Shown: positions 50,659 through 59,760 of the stretch, one piece after another
Position numbering within the stretch: the first letter of the stretch is position 1
Layout: each line of letters opens with the position of its first letter
Assembly: GCF_011516765.1 (NCBI RefSeq)
Contig: NZ_JAAABN010000004.1
Span: 186,001-250,000 of the forward strand
DNA from: Acetobacter sicerae
GTDB lineage: Bacteria; Pseudomonadota; Alphaproteobacteria; Acetobacterales; Acetobacteraceae
Length of the DNA: 64,000 nucleotides
Direction: 5' to 3'
The notes under the pieces: model-generated
What the model was told of the DNA's origin: nothing
Databases searched by the model: none
What the model saw: the letters and a program-made list of their open reading frames with translations, nothing else
Program-made: the position numbers and the translations under genes

Positions 50659-53331
50659 ATGACGAAATGGGTTTACAGCTTCGGTGGCGGCCTTAATGAA
50701 GGCAGCGCCGGAATGCGCAATCTGCTTGGTGGCAAAGGCGCCAACCTGGCGGAGATGGCTTCCATCGGACTGCCAGTGCCTCCCGGTTTTACCATTACGA
50801 CCGAAGTGTGCTCGGCATACTACGATAACGGTAATGCCTACCCGGCTGACCTTGCAGAGCAGGTCGCGGCGGCCCTTCATCGCATTGAGAAATCGGTTGG
50901 TCTGGTCTTTGGCGACGCCACTGCACCGCTGCTGGTCTCGGTCCGCTCGGGCGCCCGCGTCTCCATGCCGGGCATGATGGACACCGTTCTCAATCTCGGT
51001 CTGAATGACGAGACGGTCGAAGGTCTTGCGGCGTCCTCCAAGGACGAGCGCTTCGCCTGGGACAGCTATCGCCGCTTCATCCAGATGTATGGTTCCGTCG
51101 TGATGGGCGTGCCGCACCACCGTTTCGAGGACCTGCTGGAGCAGGCCAAGCACGGTCTGGGCGTCACCGACGACACGGCCATCAAGGCCGCCGACTGGCG
51201 CGAGATCGTCAAGGACTACAAGGATGTGGTTCTGAAAGAGACCGGCAAGCCGTTCCCGAACGAGCCGCAGGAGCAGCTCTGGGGCGCGATCAGCGCCGTC
51301 TTCGGTTCATGGATGAACCCGCGCGCCCACACCTACCGCAAGCTGCATGACATTCCCGCAAGCTGGGGCACCGCCGTCAACGTGCAGGCGATGGTCTTCG
51401 GCAACATGGGTGATGACTGTGCGACCGGCGTGTGCTTCACCCGCGATCCGTCCACAGGCGAAAACATCTTCTACGGCGAGTATCTGGTCAACGCGCAGGG
51501 CGAAGACGTCGTCGCGGGCATCCGCACGCCGCAGCCCATGTCAGCCGCACGCGCGACAGCCGATCAGTCTCCAATGGAGAAGGTTCTGCCGGAAGCCTAC
51601 AAGGAGCTCATGCGTGTGCGTGACATCCTTGAGAAGCACTACCGCGATATGCAGGACATTGAGTTCACGGTGCAGAGCAACGTGCTCTACATGCTCCAGA
51701 CCCGGTCCGGTAAGCGTACGGCGGCCGCAGCCCTCAAGATCGCCATCGACATGGCGCAAGAAGGCCTGATCACGCAGGAAGAAGCCATCCAGCGCGTTCC
51801 CCCCGGCTCGCTCGACCAGCTTCTGCACCCGACGCTTGATCCGAAAGCCGAGAGAAACCTCTTCTCGCGTGGCCTCCCGGCCTCTCCGGGCGCCGCAGCC
51901 GGTGCTATCGTCTTCACGGCTGAAGAAGTCGAAGACCGCGCCGCCAAGGGCGAGGATGTCATTCTGGTCCGTATCGAAACGTCTCCGGAAGACGTGCATG
52001 GCATGCACGCTGCCCGTGGCGTTCTGACGACCCGTGGTGGCATGACCTCTCACGCCGCCGTCGTGGCGCGTGGCATGGGTCGTGTCTGCGTAGCCGGCGC
52101 TGGCGGGATCACCGTCGACTACAAGGCGCAGACCATGACGGTCGGCAATGTCACGCTGAAGGGCGGTGACTGGATCACTCTTGATGGTGGCACGGGCGCT
52201 GTCTATGTCGGCAAGGTTGCGACCATCCCCCCGACTCTCTCAGGCGATTTCAGCACGCTGATGGGCTGGGCGGATGAAGTGCGTCGCCTGCGGGTTCGCG
52301 CCAACGCCGAGACACCGGAAGATGCCGAGACAGCACGGCGCTTTGGTGCGGAAGGCATTGGCCTGAGCCGCACGGAGCACATGTTCTTCGGTCCGGACCG
52401 TATCGGTTTCGTCCGTCAGATGATCATGTCGGACGATCCGCCGACGCGTAAAAAAGCCATTGACGCACTGCTGCCTTTCCAGCGTGACGATTTCTCACAG
52501 ATCTTCCGCATCATGAGCGGTCTGCCTGTGACAATCCGTCTGCTCGATCCGCCGCTGCACGAGTTCCTGCCTCATGGCGAGACAGAACTTGAGGAAGTGG
52601 CGACAGCTCTCGGTCAGTCCGTGGAGTCCCTGCGCGCCCGTCGCTCGGCCCTCTCGGAAGCCAACCCGATGCTCGGTCACCGTGGCTGCCGTCTCGGCAT
52701 CACCTACCCCGAGATCTATGCGATGCAGGTTCGCGCCATCATCGAAGCCGCCATCGCCGTCTCGAAAGAGACCGGACAGGCCATCGTTCCTGAAATCATG
52801 ATCCCGCTTGTGGGCGTGAAGACGGAACTCGAGGTGACCCGCAAGGCGGCAGAAGCCGAAGTCGCTGCTGTCTTCAAGGAGCAGGGCACGACGCTTGATT
52901 ACCTCATCGGCACCATGATCGAGCTGCCCCGCGCAGCGATCACGGCGGACCAGATTGCGGAAGTGGCGGACTTCTTCTCGTTTGGCACCAACGATCTGAC
53001 CCAGACCACGCTTGGTCTGTCCCGTGACGATGCCGGCTCGTTCCTGCCTTACTACGTCGATCACGGCCTGCTGCCGAAAGACCCGTTCGTCTCGATCGAC
53101 CGTGAAGGCGTAGGCGCTCTGGTGCGTATGGGTGCGGAGAACGGTCGTAAGACCAAGTCCAACCTGAAGCTGGGCGTATGCGGCGAACATGGCGGCGATC
53201 CGGACTCTATCGCTTTCTTCGAAAGCGTCGGACTGGATTATGTCTCCTGCTCTCCGTTCCGCGTGCCGGTGGCCCGTCTGGCGGCGGCTCAGGCCGCTCT
53301 GGCGATGAAGAAGGAAAAAGCTTCATCCTGA
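50659..53331 (+). CDS. ppdK: Pyruvate, phosphate dikinase
   Basis: Interconverts pyruvate, ATP and phosphate with PEP, AMP and pyrophosphate; in acetic acid bacteria, which often lack a complete glycolysis, it is a likely gluconeogenic entry from pyruvate or lactate. From ATG 50659 there are 890 residues: nucleotide-binding domain (FGGGLNEGSAGMRNLLGGKG; SVRSGARVSMPGMMDTVLNL), central phosphohistidine domain with TRGGMTSHAAVVARG (His 465) and C-terminal PEP-binding TIM barrel (GIGLSRTEHMFFG; NPMLGHRGCRLGI; FFSFGTNDLTQTTLGLSRDD; LGVCGEHGGDPDSI). GGAGAG lies 10 bases upstream. The regulatory enzyme gene follows after a terminator. Confidence 0.98.
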   Translation: MTKWVYSFGGGLNEGSAGMRNLLGGKGANLAEMASIGLPVPPGFTITTEVCSAYYDNGNAYPADLAEQVAAALHRIEKSVGLVFGDATAPLLVSVRSGARVSMPGMMDTVLNLGLNDETVEGLAASSKDERFAWDSYRRFIQMYGSVVMGVPHHRFEDLLEQAKHGLGVTDDTAIKAADWREIVKDYKDVVLKETGKPFPNEPQEQLWGAISAVFGSWMNPRAHTYRKLHDIPASWGTAVNVQAMVFGNMGDDCATGVCFTRDPSTGENIFYGEYLVNAQGEDVVAGIRTPQPMSAARATADQSPMEKVLPEAYKELMRVRDILEKHYRDMQDIEFTVQSNVLYMLQTRSGKRTAAAALKIAIDMAQEGLITQEEAIQRVPPGSLDQLLHPTLDPKAERNLFSRGLPASPGAAAGAIVFTAEEVEDRAAKGEDVILVRIETSPEDVHGMHAARGVLTTRGGMTSHAAVVARGMGRVCVAGAGGITVDYKAQTMTVGNVTLKGGDWITLDGGTGAVYVGKVATIPPTLSGDFSTLMGWADEVRRLRVRANAETPEDAETARRFGAEGIGLSRTEHMFFGPDRIGFVRQMIMSDDPPTRKKAIDALLPFQRDDFSQIFRIMSGLPVTIRLLDPPLHEFLPHGETELEEVATALGQSVESLRARRSALSEANPMLGHRGCRLGITYPEIYAMQVRAIIEAAIAVSKETGQAIVPEIMIPLVGVKTELEVTRKAAEAEVAAVFKEQGTTLDYLIGTMIELPRAAITADQIAEVADFFSFGTNDLTQTTLGLSRDDAGSFLPYYVDHGLLPKDPFVSIDREGVGALVRMGAENGRKTKSNLKLGVCGEHGGDPDSIAFFESVGLDYVSCSPFRVPVARLAAAQAALAMKKEKASS

Positions 53332-53369
53332 TATAAGGGATGACGGCTTGATCTGAGATCAGCATCGAC

Positions 53370-53400
53370 GGGGCGCTCCCATAAAGGGCGCCCCGTTTTT
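53370..53400 (+). terminator. Terminator after ppdK
   Basis: GGGGCGC / GCGCCCC with an 11-base loop, followed by GTTTTTGTT, about 40 bases after the ppdK stop. Confidence 0.8.
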
Positions 53401-53506
53401 GTTATGTGCGATACGGACACAAAACCCGGATCAAGGCTCATGAAATGGTCTGACTGCTTTCCTGAAGGAAGACGGAAATCCATTTCTGAAAATACAGGTT
53501 TTCAAC

Positions 53507-54364
53507 ATGACCAAACGCAGCATCTGCCTTCATCTGGTTTCCGGCGGCACCGGGCAGACCCTTGACGCACAGGCGAAGGCCTGTGCACCGCATTTTCCGG
53601 ATGCGGAGCTCCAGTTCCGCCACTGGAACCTAGTCCGCAGCCGGACCCAGCTGCGCCGCGTGATTGCCGGCATCGCCAGCGAGCCGGGACCGGTTCTTTC
53701 CTCACTTATCGACGCAGGATTGCAGAACGATCTGGAAGACGGCTGCAAACGGACTGGTGTTCAGCTGCTTGATGTCATGAAAAACACACTGACATTTCTG
53801 GAAGGCGCAACCGGGACACAGGCCGTCGATGGAGGACCTGGCGGTCAGTATATCATGGACGAGAACTACTTCCGCCGTATCGACGCCATGCACTACGTCA
53901 TCGAGCATGATGACGGCCAGCAGACCCGGGAACTCAAGGACGCCGATGTCGTACTGGTGGGCGTCTCCCGCGCCTCCAAGACGCCCACATGTTTTTACCT
54001 CGCCAATAAGGGCATCAAGGCGGCCAACGTGCCTCTGGTGCCTGACACCCCCCTTCCTCCGGAACTCTTTGAGCTGGACGTGCCGGTCATCGGCCTGACG
54101 ATTGCGCCGGATGCCCTGCTTGAAATCCGTCGGACCCGGCTGAACAGCATGGTGCCAACCAAGCAGCATGCCGGTGGGACATCACTGACACGAACGAGCT
54201 ATATCGATCCGGAAGAAGTCAGAAATGAACTGCTGTGGGCGAAACGCCTCTGCACACGTCACAGCTGGCCGATCATCGACATCACCAGACGATCGATTGA
54301 AGAAACCAGTGCTGCTGTTCTGGATATTCTGGAACATCCCAACCCGCTTTCCGCACCAGGCTGA
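53507..54364 (+). CDS. Bifunctional kinase/pyrophosphorylase regulating pyruvate, phosphate dikinase
   Basis: DUF299 family regulatory protein that inactivates PPDK or PEP synthase by ADP-dependent phosphorylation of a threonine beside the catalytic histidine, and reactivates it by phosphate-dependent removal. The 285 residues begin KRSICLHLVSGGTGQTLDAQ, with HYVIEHDDGQ, a P-loop-like ADVVLVGVSRASKTPTCFYL, ANKGIKAANVPLVPDTPLPP, and a C-terminal KRLCTRHSWPIIDITRRSIE. Its position next to ppdK indicates PPDK as target; the predicted target threonine is in the TSHAA motif of PpdK. It has its own leader and ends in a double-hairpin repeat. Confidence 0.94.
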   Translation: MTKRSICLHLVSGGTGQTLDAQAKACAPHFPDAELQFRHWNLVRSRTQLRRVIAGIASEPGPVLSSLIDAGLQNDLEDGCKRTGVQLLDVMKNTLTFLEGATGTQAVDGGPGGQYIMDENYFRRIDAMHYVIEHDDGQQTRELKDADVVLVGVSRASKTPTCFYLANKGIKAANVPLVPDTPLPPELFELDVPVIGLTIAPDALLEIRRTRLNSMVPTKQHAGGTSLTRTSYIDPEEVRNELLWAKRLCTRHSWPIIDITRRSIEETSAAVLDILEHPNPLSAPG

Positions 54365-54367
54365 GTG

Positions 54368-54430
54368 GAAGGACGTATCCTTCAGGGAAGGTCGCCTTTT
54401 CGCAAAAGGCGACACTCCAAAAACTTTTAT
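54368..54430. repeat. Double-hairpin intergenic repeat, copy B; likely bidirectional terminator
   Basis: Hairpin 1 is GAAGGA-CGTA-TCCTTC (54368-54383). Hairpin 2, seven bases on, is GTCGCCTTTT / AAAAGGCGAC around CGC (54391-54413). Then ACTCCAAAAACTTTTATT. Same two-part layout and CTTTTA tail as copy A; it again lies between convergent genes. Confidence 0.65.
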
Positions 54431-54482
54431 TACTACTCACCCCTCATTTTTGCAGGGATGTTTTCAGGCGGCCTTTTGAGAA

Positions 54483-54869
54483 TTACTCCTCATCATCTGC
54501 TTCATAACGGCGCGGATCAAGCAGACGCCAGTCACGTTCTTCTTCTGTCGCCGGACTGTCGATGAAATCATTCAGTTCACCTGAAGACACCCAGGGATCG
54601 TCTGTTCCCAGCACTTCCGCATTTTCACCGAACGAAAACCACGCTTCAAGCGTGTCTCGCGCAGAAGCGCCCGGCACACGGCAGATTTCTATACTGTCGC
54701 GCACGTAAGCCCGAGCAAACGCATTGGCGTGCTCCGCATCAAGAAATCCCTTGATGTCCTCAATGATATTGTCTTCAGCGCCTCCGGAAAGGTCGAGAAG
54801 ACGCACAACCGGTCCCGTCTCCTGAGCCGCTACCGTCGCGTCTTCACCATTTTCTTCGGCTTCAGTCAT
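54483..54869 (-). CDS. Small acidic cytosolic protein, unknown function
   Basis: Family not recognised. The 128 residues are strongly acidic (start MTEAEENGEDATVAAQE, end RRYEADDEE). A folded core is suggested by VRLLDLSGGAEDNIIEDIKG, FLDAEHANAFARAYVRDSIE, ARDTLEAWFSFGENAEVLG and DDPWVSSGELNDFIDSP. No signal peptide or membrane segment. The Shine-Dalgarno AGGAG is 13 bases upstream, rather far. It lies 65 bases downstream of the nicotinate phosphoribosyltransferase gene on the same strand and may be cotranscribed with it; it converges on the PPDK regulator gene. Confidence 0.75.
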   Translation of the reverse strand: MTEAEENGEDATVAAQETGPVVRLLDLSGGAEDNIIEDIKGFLDAEHANAFARAYVRDSIEICRVPGASARDTLEAWFSFGENAEVLGTDDPWVSSGELNDFIDSPATEEERDWRLLDPRRYEADDEE

Positions 54870-54934
54870 GAACGAAACAGCTCCTGTGATTCACATAAAT
54901 TCATTATATAACAGCAGATTCCAAAAACAGGCGG

Positions 54935-56197
54935 TCAACCCGGATGCAACCGCCTGCGCTGTCTTTCTTCCGCCTTGCGGAATGACGGCAGAAGAAATTC
55001 ACGGCCCGTCTTGACGCTTTCCACACCGTCATACGTCACGATGTCCGCCGTCGCATAGGTTTCATTCCACAGTTTTGGAATAAAAGATCCCGTTCCCACC
55101 ACGTCAATCGGGGCATTCGCATCCGCCATGCTGGCGCATTTCGTCACGCCGAAACCTGACGACACGACAATCTTCACCTTCTCGAAACCCGCATCGTCAA
55201 GCACTTCACGCATCCGCCAGATCGCGGCCGCCGAAACACCCGTCCCGATCAGATTACGCAACTCGCCTTCAGAACGGTAACGCCTGATCGCATCCGGGAC
55301 ATAACGGTCCAAGACAGCATAGGACTCCTGAGGGTCCAGCCCCTCAAGGAAGCGTCCGCCATGCGTATCAAGGCGCAGCCCCACACGGCCAGCGTGCGCG
55401 AGTTTCTCGAAGTGGCGACAGACAGCCAGACCATCCGTGATCTCACGCCCGTAATAATCGACCAGCACGGTCAGATCCGAATCCGGATAGACCTCGTGAA
55501 ACATCTCGGCAGCCCGAAGCGTGGAACCGGCATAACCGATCAGGGCGTGCGGCATGGTTCCGAAGCCATGCGTTTCACCAAAAAAGGATGCTGTTGCATC
55601 GTTCGCGCCCCCGATAAAACCGACGGCGCCTTCCTTCTGGGCCGCACGACTACCGACGGACGCGCCGTAGCTCATCAGTTCCTGCATCTCATAGCCAGCG
55701 CAATGACGCGCTTCCATCGCAAGGAACTGTGCTTTGGGAAGGGACAGCGCCATCTGATAGGCTCGATGCGCCGCAACACAGCACGCGCCAAGCTTCTGGA
55801 GCACCAGTGTCTCAAGATCCGCGAGGTGTGAAAAGAAGCCCGTGACATAGAGCAGTGGCTCGCCCGCCCCCACCCACTCGCCTTCCGTAAAAACCGGCTC
55901 GACCAGAATCTCGATGCCACGCTCACGCGCAACATTTTTCAGCCAGCATTCAACCACCGCTGTGGCCGAGAGGACCGGCCGGCGGATAAACACGGCATAG
56001 GTCACCACGCAGTCGCCAAATCTGGAGACTATTTCCTTGGTGCGGTTGAAATAACTGTCAGTGCGAGCCCTGATCGTCGCATCATCAAGCGCGGTCACGC
56101 AGAACGAGGAACTCACTCCGGAAGACACCTTGGAGCGGGGTTCTTTCGGATGTGCGGAAGACGATTTCAAGACCACGAGCTGCCCTTTCCTAGGCAT
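54935..56197 (-). CDS. Nicotinate phosphoribosyltransferase
   Basis: Salvages nicotinate to NaMN for NAD synthesis. Seen: TDSYFNRTKEIVSRFGDCVV, YAVFIRRPVLSATAVVECWL, VGAGEPLLYVTGFFSHLADL, FLAMEARHCAGYEMQEL, GFIGGANDATASFFGE with FGTMPHALIGYAGSTLRAAE, VLVDYYGREITDGL, LRLDTHGGRF and a phosphate-binding VSSGFGV. This is the shorter NAPRTase branch that lacks the long PncB C-terminal part. Start is uncertain: ATG 56197 (MPRKGQLVVLKSSSAHP, 420 residues) is the last Met before the conserved region and has no good binding site; a GTG at 56254 is also open. The first 45 residues look non-conserved. Confidence 0.88.
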   Translation of the reverse strand: MPRKGQLVVLKSSSAHPKEPRSKVSSGVSSSFCVTALDDATIRARTDSYFNRTKEIVSRFGDCVVTYAVFIRRPVLSATAVVECWLKNVARERGIEILVEPVFTEGEWVGAGEPLLYVTGFFSHLADLETLVLQKLGACCVAAHRAYQMALSLPKAQFLAMEARHCAGYEMQELMSYGASVGSRAAQKEGAVGFIGGANDATASFFGETHGFGTMPHALIGYAGSTLRAAEMFHEVYPDSDLTVLVDYYGREITDGLAVCRHFEKLAHAGRVGLRLDTHGGRFLEGLDPQESYAVLDRYVPDAIRRYRSEGELRNLIGTGVSAAAIWRMREVLDDAGFEKVKIVVSSGFGVTKCASMADANAPIDVVGTGSFIPKLWNETYATADIVTYDGVESVKTGREFLLPSFRKAEERQRRRLHPG

Positions 56198-56338
56198 CAG
56201 GACCAGATGCACTGTATTATTCTGGGCATAGACCTCCGCCGACCACAAGGTCACGGGTCTCAGGAAAGCTCAGAAAAGTGACAGAGCGCAGCTCATGACG
56301 GGAGATGAACTCCCGCCATAAACGCTGGTTTGTTCCGG

Positions 56339-57760
56339 TTAAGCGCTCTTTCGCAAGGTGCGGGCGCGCGAGTTCAATTCCTCGGCAATCAGGAACGCCA
56401 GTTCGAGAGACTGCTCGGCGTTGAGACGCGGATCGCAGAATGTCTCATAACGTGCGCCGAGATCGTTCTCCGTGAGCTGATGGGCGCCACCGACACACTC
56501 GGTGACGTCCTGGCCGGTCATTTCCATATGCACGCCGCCCGGCACCACACCTTCCGCCGTCAGGATGTCGAAGAAGCCCTGCACTTCGGTCAGAATGGAC
56601 TCGAAGGAGCGCGTCTTGACCTTGCTGGCCGTGGAAATGGTGTTGCCGTGCATCGGATCGGACATCCACGTCACGGTGCGACCGGTTCCTTTGACCGCCT
56701 GCACCAGACCCGGGAGATGGTCCTGAATCTTCGTCGCGCCCATACGGGAAATCAGGGTGATACGCCCGGCCTCATCCGCAGGATTGAGGATCTCAAGCAG
56801 TTGCTCGAGCGCCTCGATCTGCGTCGTCGGGCCGACCTTGATGCCGATCGGATTGCGGACGCCACGCAGGAACTCGACATGCGCCCCCTCCGGCTGACGG
56901 GTGCGATCCCCGATCCACAGGAAGTGCGCCGAGCAGTCATACCACTCGCCGGACGTGGAATCGATGCGGGTGAAGGCCTGCTCATACTGAAGCAGCAGCG
57001 CTTCATGCGACGTGTAGAACTCGGTCTCGTCGATCTGCGGCGCAGAGGTCGAATTGATGCCGCAGGCGGCCATGAATTCCAGCGTCTCGTCAATGCGCTC
57101 AGCCAGAGCACGGTACCGCTCGGCCAGAGGCGACCGCTCGACAAAGCCGAGGTTCCAGCGGTTGACCCGGTGCAGGTTGGCGTAACCACCGCGAGAGAAG
57201 GCGCGCAGCAAGTTCAGAACGCTGGCCGACTGGAAGTAGGCTGTCTCCATGCGTGTCGGATCAGGGATACGGTCTTCAGCCGTGAAAGCTGGCCCGTTGA
57301 TGATGTCACCGCGGTAGGACGGCAGCGAAACATCACCAACAGTTTCCATATCGGATGAGCGTGGCTTGGCGTACTGACCCGCCATACGTCCGATCTTCAC
57401 CACCGGCACCTTCGCGCCGAAGGTCAGAACAACAGCCATCTGCAGCAGCACGCGGAACGTGTCACGGATGAAGTCCGCCGAGAATTCGGAGAAGCTTTCT
57501 GCGCAGTTTCCACCCTGCAGCACGAACGCACGGCCCGCAGCCGCGTCCGCAAGATGTTCACGCAGACGGCGCGCCTCCCCCGCGAACACGAGAGGCGGAT
57601 AGCTCTTCATCCGTCCCTCGACCGCCTTCAGGACAGCTTCGTCCGGATAGGTCGGCACCTGCTTGATGGGAAACGACCGCCAGCTTTCCGGCGACCAATT
57701 GGCAGCCGTCGTCGGGGCGGCTGTCAGGGGCGATGCGGAAGGGCTGAGCGTGACACTCAT
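56339..57760 (-). CDS. aroG: 3-deoxy-7-phosphoheptulonate synthase, class II
   Basis: Condenses PEP and erythrose-4-phosphate, the first step of aromatic amino acid synthesis. From ATG 57760 ([16 protein letters not shown]) with CAGGAA 7 bases upstream there are 473 residues, typical of the plant-like class II enzyme. Signatures: [114 protein letters not shown] and [17 protein letters not shown]. Unrelated in sequence to the class I AroF/G/H enzymes. Not grouped with other aro genes; PEP supply by PpdK nearby may be only coincidence. Confidence 0.95.
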   Translation of the reverse strand: MSVTLSPSASPLTAAPTTAANWSPESWRSFPIKQVPTYPDEAVLKAVEGRMKSYPPLVFAGEARRLREHLADAAAGRAFVLQGGNCAESFSEFSADFIRDTFRVLLQMAVVLTFGAKVPVVKIGRMAGQYAKPRSSDMETVGDVSLPSYRGDIINGPAFTAEDRIPDPTRMETAYFQSASVLNLLRAFSRGGYANLHRVNRWNLGFVERSPLAERYRALAERIDETLEFMAACGINSTSAPQIDETEFYTSHEALLLQYEQAFTRIDSTSGEWYDCSAHFLWIGDRTRQPEGAHVEFLRGVRNPIGIKVGPTTQIEALEQLLEILNPADEAGRITLISRMGATKIQDHLPGLVQAVKGTGRTVTWMSDPMHGNTISTASKVKTRSFESILTEVQGFFDILTAEGVVPGGVHMEMTGQDVTECVGGAHQLTENDLGARYETFCDPRLNAEQSLELAFLIAEELNSRARTLRKSA

Positions 57761-58226
57761 GGTCGGTTCCTGTCGATAAGCGCCGGGCCGTTGCGGTCCG
57801 ACTGTTTCAGAGAAGCTGATGTTGAAGGGATCCCCACGCAAGACGTGGGCGGAACTTTATGCCGGAGATTGGCTCCAAGTGCAAAAAATGCCTCTCGACA
57901 CATCTGTGGAAGATCGTCGGGCACGGGCAAGGAGCAGTTCAAGGGACGCTCCATCCCGTGAGAGTAACGGTCCCAAATTCAGCGACGCGTTTTCTCACAT
58001 CCAGACGACTGGTTTCTGGACTTGAGGGATCTGACTGCAACGGGCGCAGCAGGGAGGTTCACGGCATTATGACGTCATACGAAGCGCACAGGCTGCCTCA
58101 AGACACCAGTGGAGAGTCTCATTCCAGCTACGTTCGACATCATATCAGCAACAGGGCCTGAAACAGGGTTTCCCCACACTTCAGACCCACACAAAATGCT
58201 ACTGCGTTCTCAGATTAACAGAGAGA
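57761..58226. other. Long intergenic region upstream of aroG
   Basis: No convincing gene. Short open frames on the plus strand lack binding sites and look like noise. The part next to aroG holds its promoter and a leader of about 90 bases. The remaining 340 bases, up to the permease stop, show nothing I can name, including no clear terminator for the permease operon. Confidence 0.5.
57833..57884 (-). promoter_or_regulatory. Candidate aroG promoter with a palindrome in the spacer and a 5'-leader hairpin
   Basis: On the minus strand TTGCAC (-35, 57879-57884) and CATAAA (-10, 57856-57861) are separated by 17 bases. The spacer holds the palindrome GGAG-CCAAT-CTCC (57864-57876). The predicted start is near 57849, where a perfect hairpin CCCACG-TCTTG-CGTGGG (57833-57849) would form the very 5' end of the mRNA. 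Confidence 0.4.
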
Positions 58227-59681
58227 TCAGGCCAGTTCCCTCAGCGCTTCAAAACGCAGGGGATACCTGCTCTTCATATGGCTTGCGAGAACATAACCAC
58301 AGGCGAACGTGACGATCACCAGAGCACCGATACCCCAGGCAGCGACGCCAGCGTTATCCCCGCCGATCAGCGCAGGAAGGTTTGCGATTGCAATCCACAG
58401 GCATGCCAGCAGCCCCACAAGTCCCCCGACGGGCGCAATCAATGTATGCCAAACACTGCCAAGTCCCTTGTTGCGGACGTTGAAGAACACCAGAACCGAT
58501 ATGCAGGTCAGCGACAGGATCGCCATGTAGCCCAGCGTTCCGGCCGTAGCGCCCCAGGCATAGATCTGCGTCACGGGATCAAGGCCGAGCATCAGCAGGA
58601 TGAGAAGTCCCACAAAGGATGTGCAGGACTGCACGAACGACGAAACATGTGGAGATGAGTGCTCCGTATGCACGCTGGAAATTCCGGCAGGCAACACGCC
58701 ATAGCGCGACATGATGTACTGATACCGCACCACGACATTGTGCAGCGCGAGGATGCAGGCGAAAAGGCTTGTTATCAGAAGGACATTGACGATGTCCTCG
58801 CTCACTTTGCCCATATAGGAACGGATGAGCAGCAGATACATGTCACCTGTGTGCTCATTGGCCATGGGAACGACAGAATCCACGCCGAAACCGGCAACCT
58901 CGCACCACATCGAGATGACGTAGAAAATGCCCACCCCAAACACGGCCGTATAGGTCGCACGTGGAATGGTCACATCCGGATTGCGGGCTTCTTCCCGAAA
59001 GATCACGGTCGATTCAAAACCGATGAAGCAGTAGATGGCGAACATGATGCCAAGACCGGGCGAACCGGAAAGAGCGGCGTGAACCGTGAAAGGCTCTGTC
59101 GACAGGGAAGAGACACCCTTTGTCGCCACGATCACAAGATCAGCCAGCAGAACAACGCCCACTTCCAGAACAAGCGCGATCCCGAGAAAACGTGAACTCA
59201 TCTCGATATGTCGGTAACCCAGAAAACCCACGACCATCACCACAATGATGGAGAGTATCCACCACGGAATGGAAACACCGAGTGCATTGTGCAGAAGTTC
59301 GCTGACTGTGTAGCCAATGTAGGCTTCCAGAGCGATCACGATGAAGCTGTAGGACGCCGCCGCCATCGTCGCGGACGCAAGACCAACCTGTCGCCCCAGT
59401 CCTTTCTGGATGTAAGCGTAGAACGCTCCCGCATTTGTCACGTAGCGCGACATGAAGATGAAGCCAGCCGTGAACAGATACATGATGAGTGTAGCGATCG
59501 CGGCATCCAGTGGCGCTGCAATGCCATTGCCCATGGCTATGATAAGCGGACTGTTGGCCGCCATGACGGTAAGAGGCGCTGCTGCGGCCACCACCATCAT
59601 GACAATGGACATGACGCCAAGATTACCCTGCAGATTGGATGGCGGGCTGGCAGGTGGCGGCGATGTTGCGGCATTTTTCAT
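58227..59681 (-). CDS. APC-superfamily amino acid/polyamine permease
   Basis: About 484 residues with twelve or so membrane helices. The N-terminal half has the APC pattern: GNLGVMSIVMMVVAAAAPLT, MSRYVTNAGAFYAYIQKGLG and GLGIMFAIYCFIGFESTVIF then REEARNPDVTIPRA, which is the typical loop of amino acid permeases. The substrate cannot be read from sequence. ATG 59681 is preferred since CAAAGG then has proper spacing; ATG 59690 is in frame. It is the last gene of an operon with an APH-type kinase and a class III aminotransferase, so it probably imports their amine substrate. Confidence 0.9.
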   Translation of the reverse strand: MKNAATSPPPASPPSNLQGNLGVMSIVMMVVAAAAPLTVMAANSPLIIAMGNGIAAPLDAAIATLIMYLFTAGFIFMSRYVTNAGAFYAYIQKGLGRQVGLASATMAAASYSFIVIALEAYIGYTVSELLHNALGVSIPWWILSIIVVMVVGFLGYRHIEMSSRFLGIALVLEVGVVLLADLVIVATKGVSSLSTEPFTVHAALSGSPGLGIMFAIYCFIGFESTVIFREEARNPDVTIPRATYTAVFGVGIFYVISMWCEVAGFGVDSVVPMANEHTGDMYLLLIRSYMGKVSEDIVNVLLITSLFACILALHNVVVRYQYIMSRYGVLPAGISSVHTEHSSPHVSSFVQSCTSFVGLLILLMLGLDPVTQIYAWGATAGTLGYMAILSLTCISVLVFFNVRNKGLGSVWHTLIAPVGGLVGLLACLWIAIANLPALIGGDNAGVAAWGIGALVIVTFACGYVLASHMKSRYPLRFEALRELA

Positions 59682-59760
59682 CACGATCATCCTTTGAAAG
59701 ACAGGAAGTGACGATTCCTGTTTTGATAACGAAACAAATTAGGCCAGAGAAAATCGGGAT

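Noticed and set aside
56299-56315. Terminator after aroG
   Set aside because: The CGGGAG/CTCCCG hairpin lacks a T-run on the minus strand and lies 24 bases after the stop, so support is too weak.
57859-58161. A 100-codon plus-strand frame in the aroG upstream region
   Set aside because: It has no Shine-Dalgarno, unlikely composition, and overlaps the aroG promoter in antisense.
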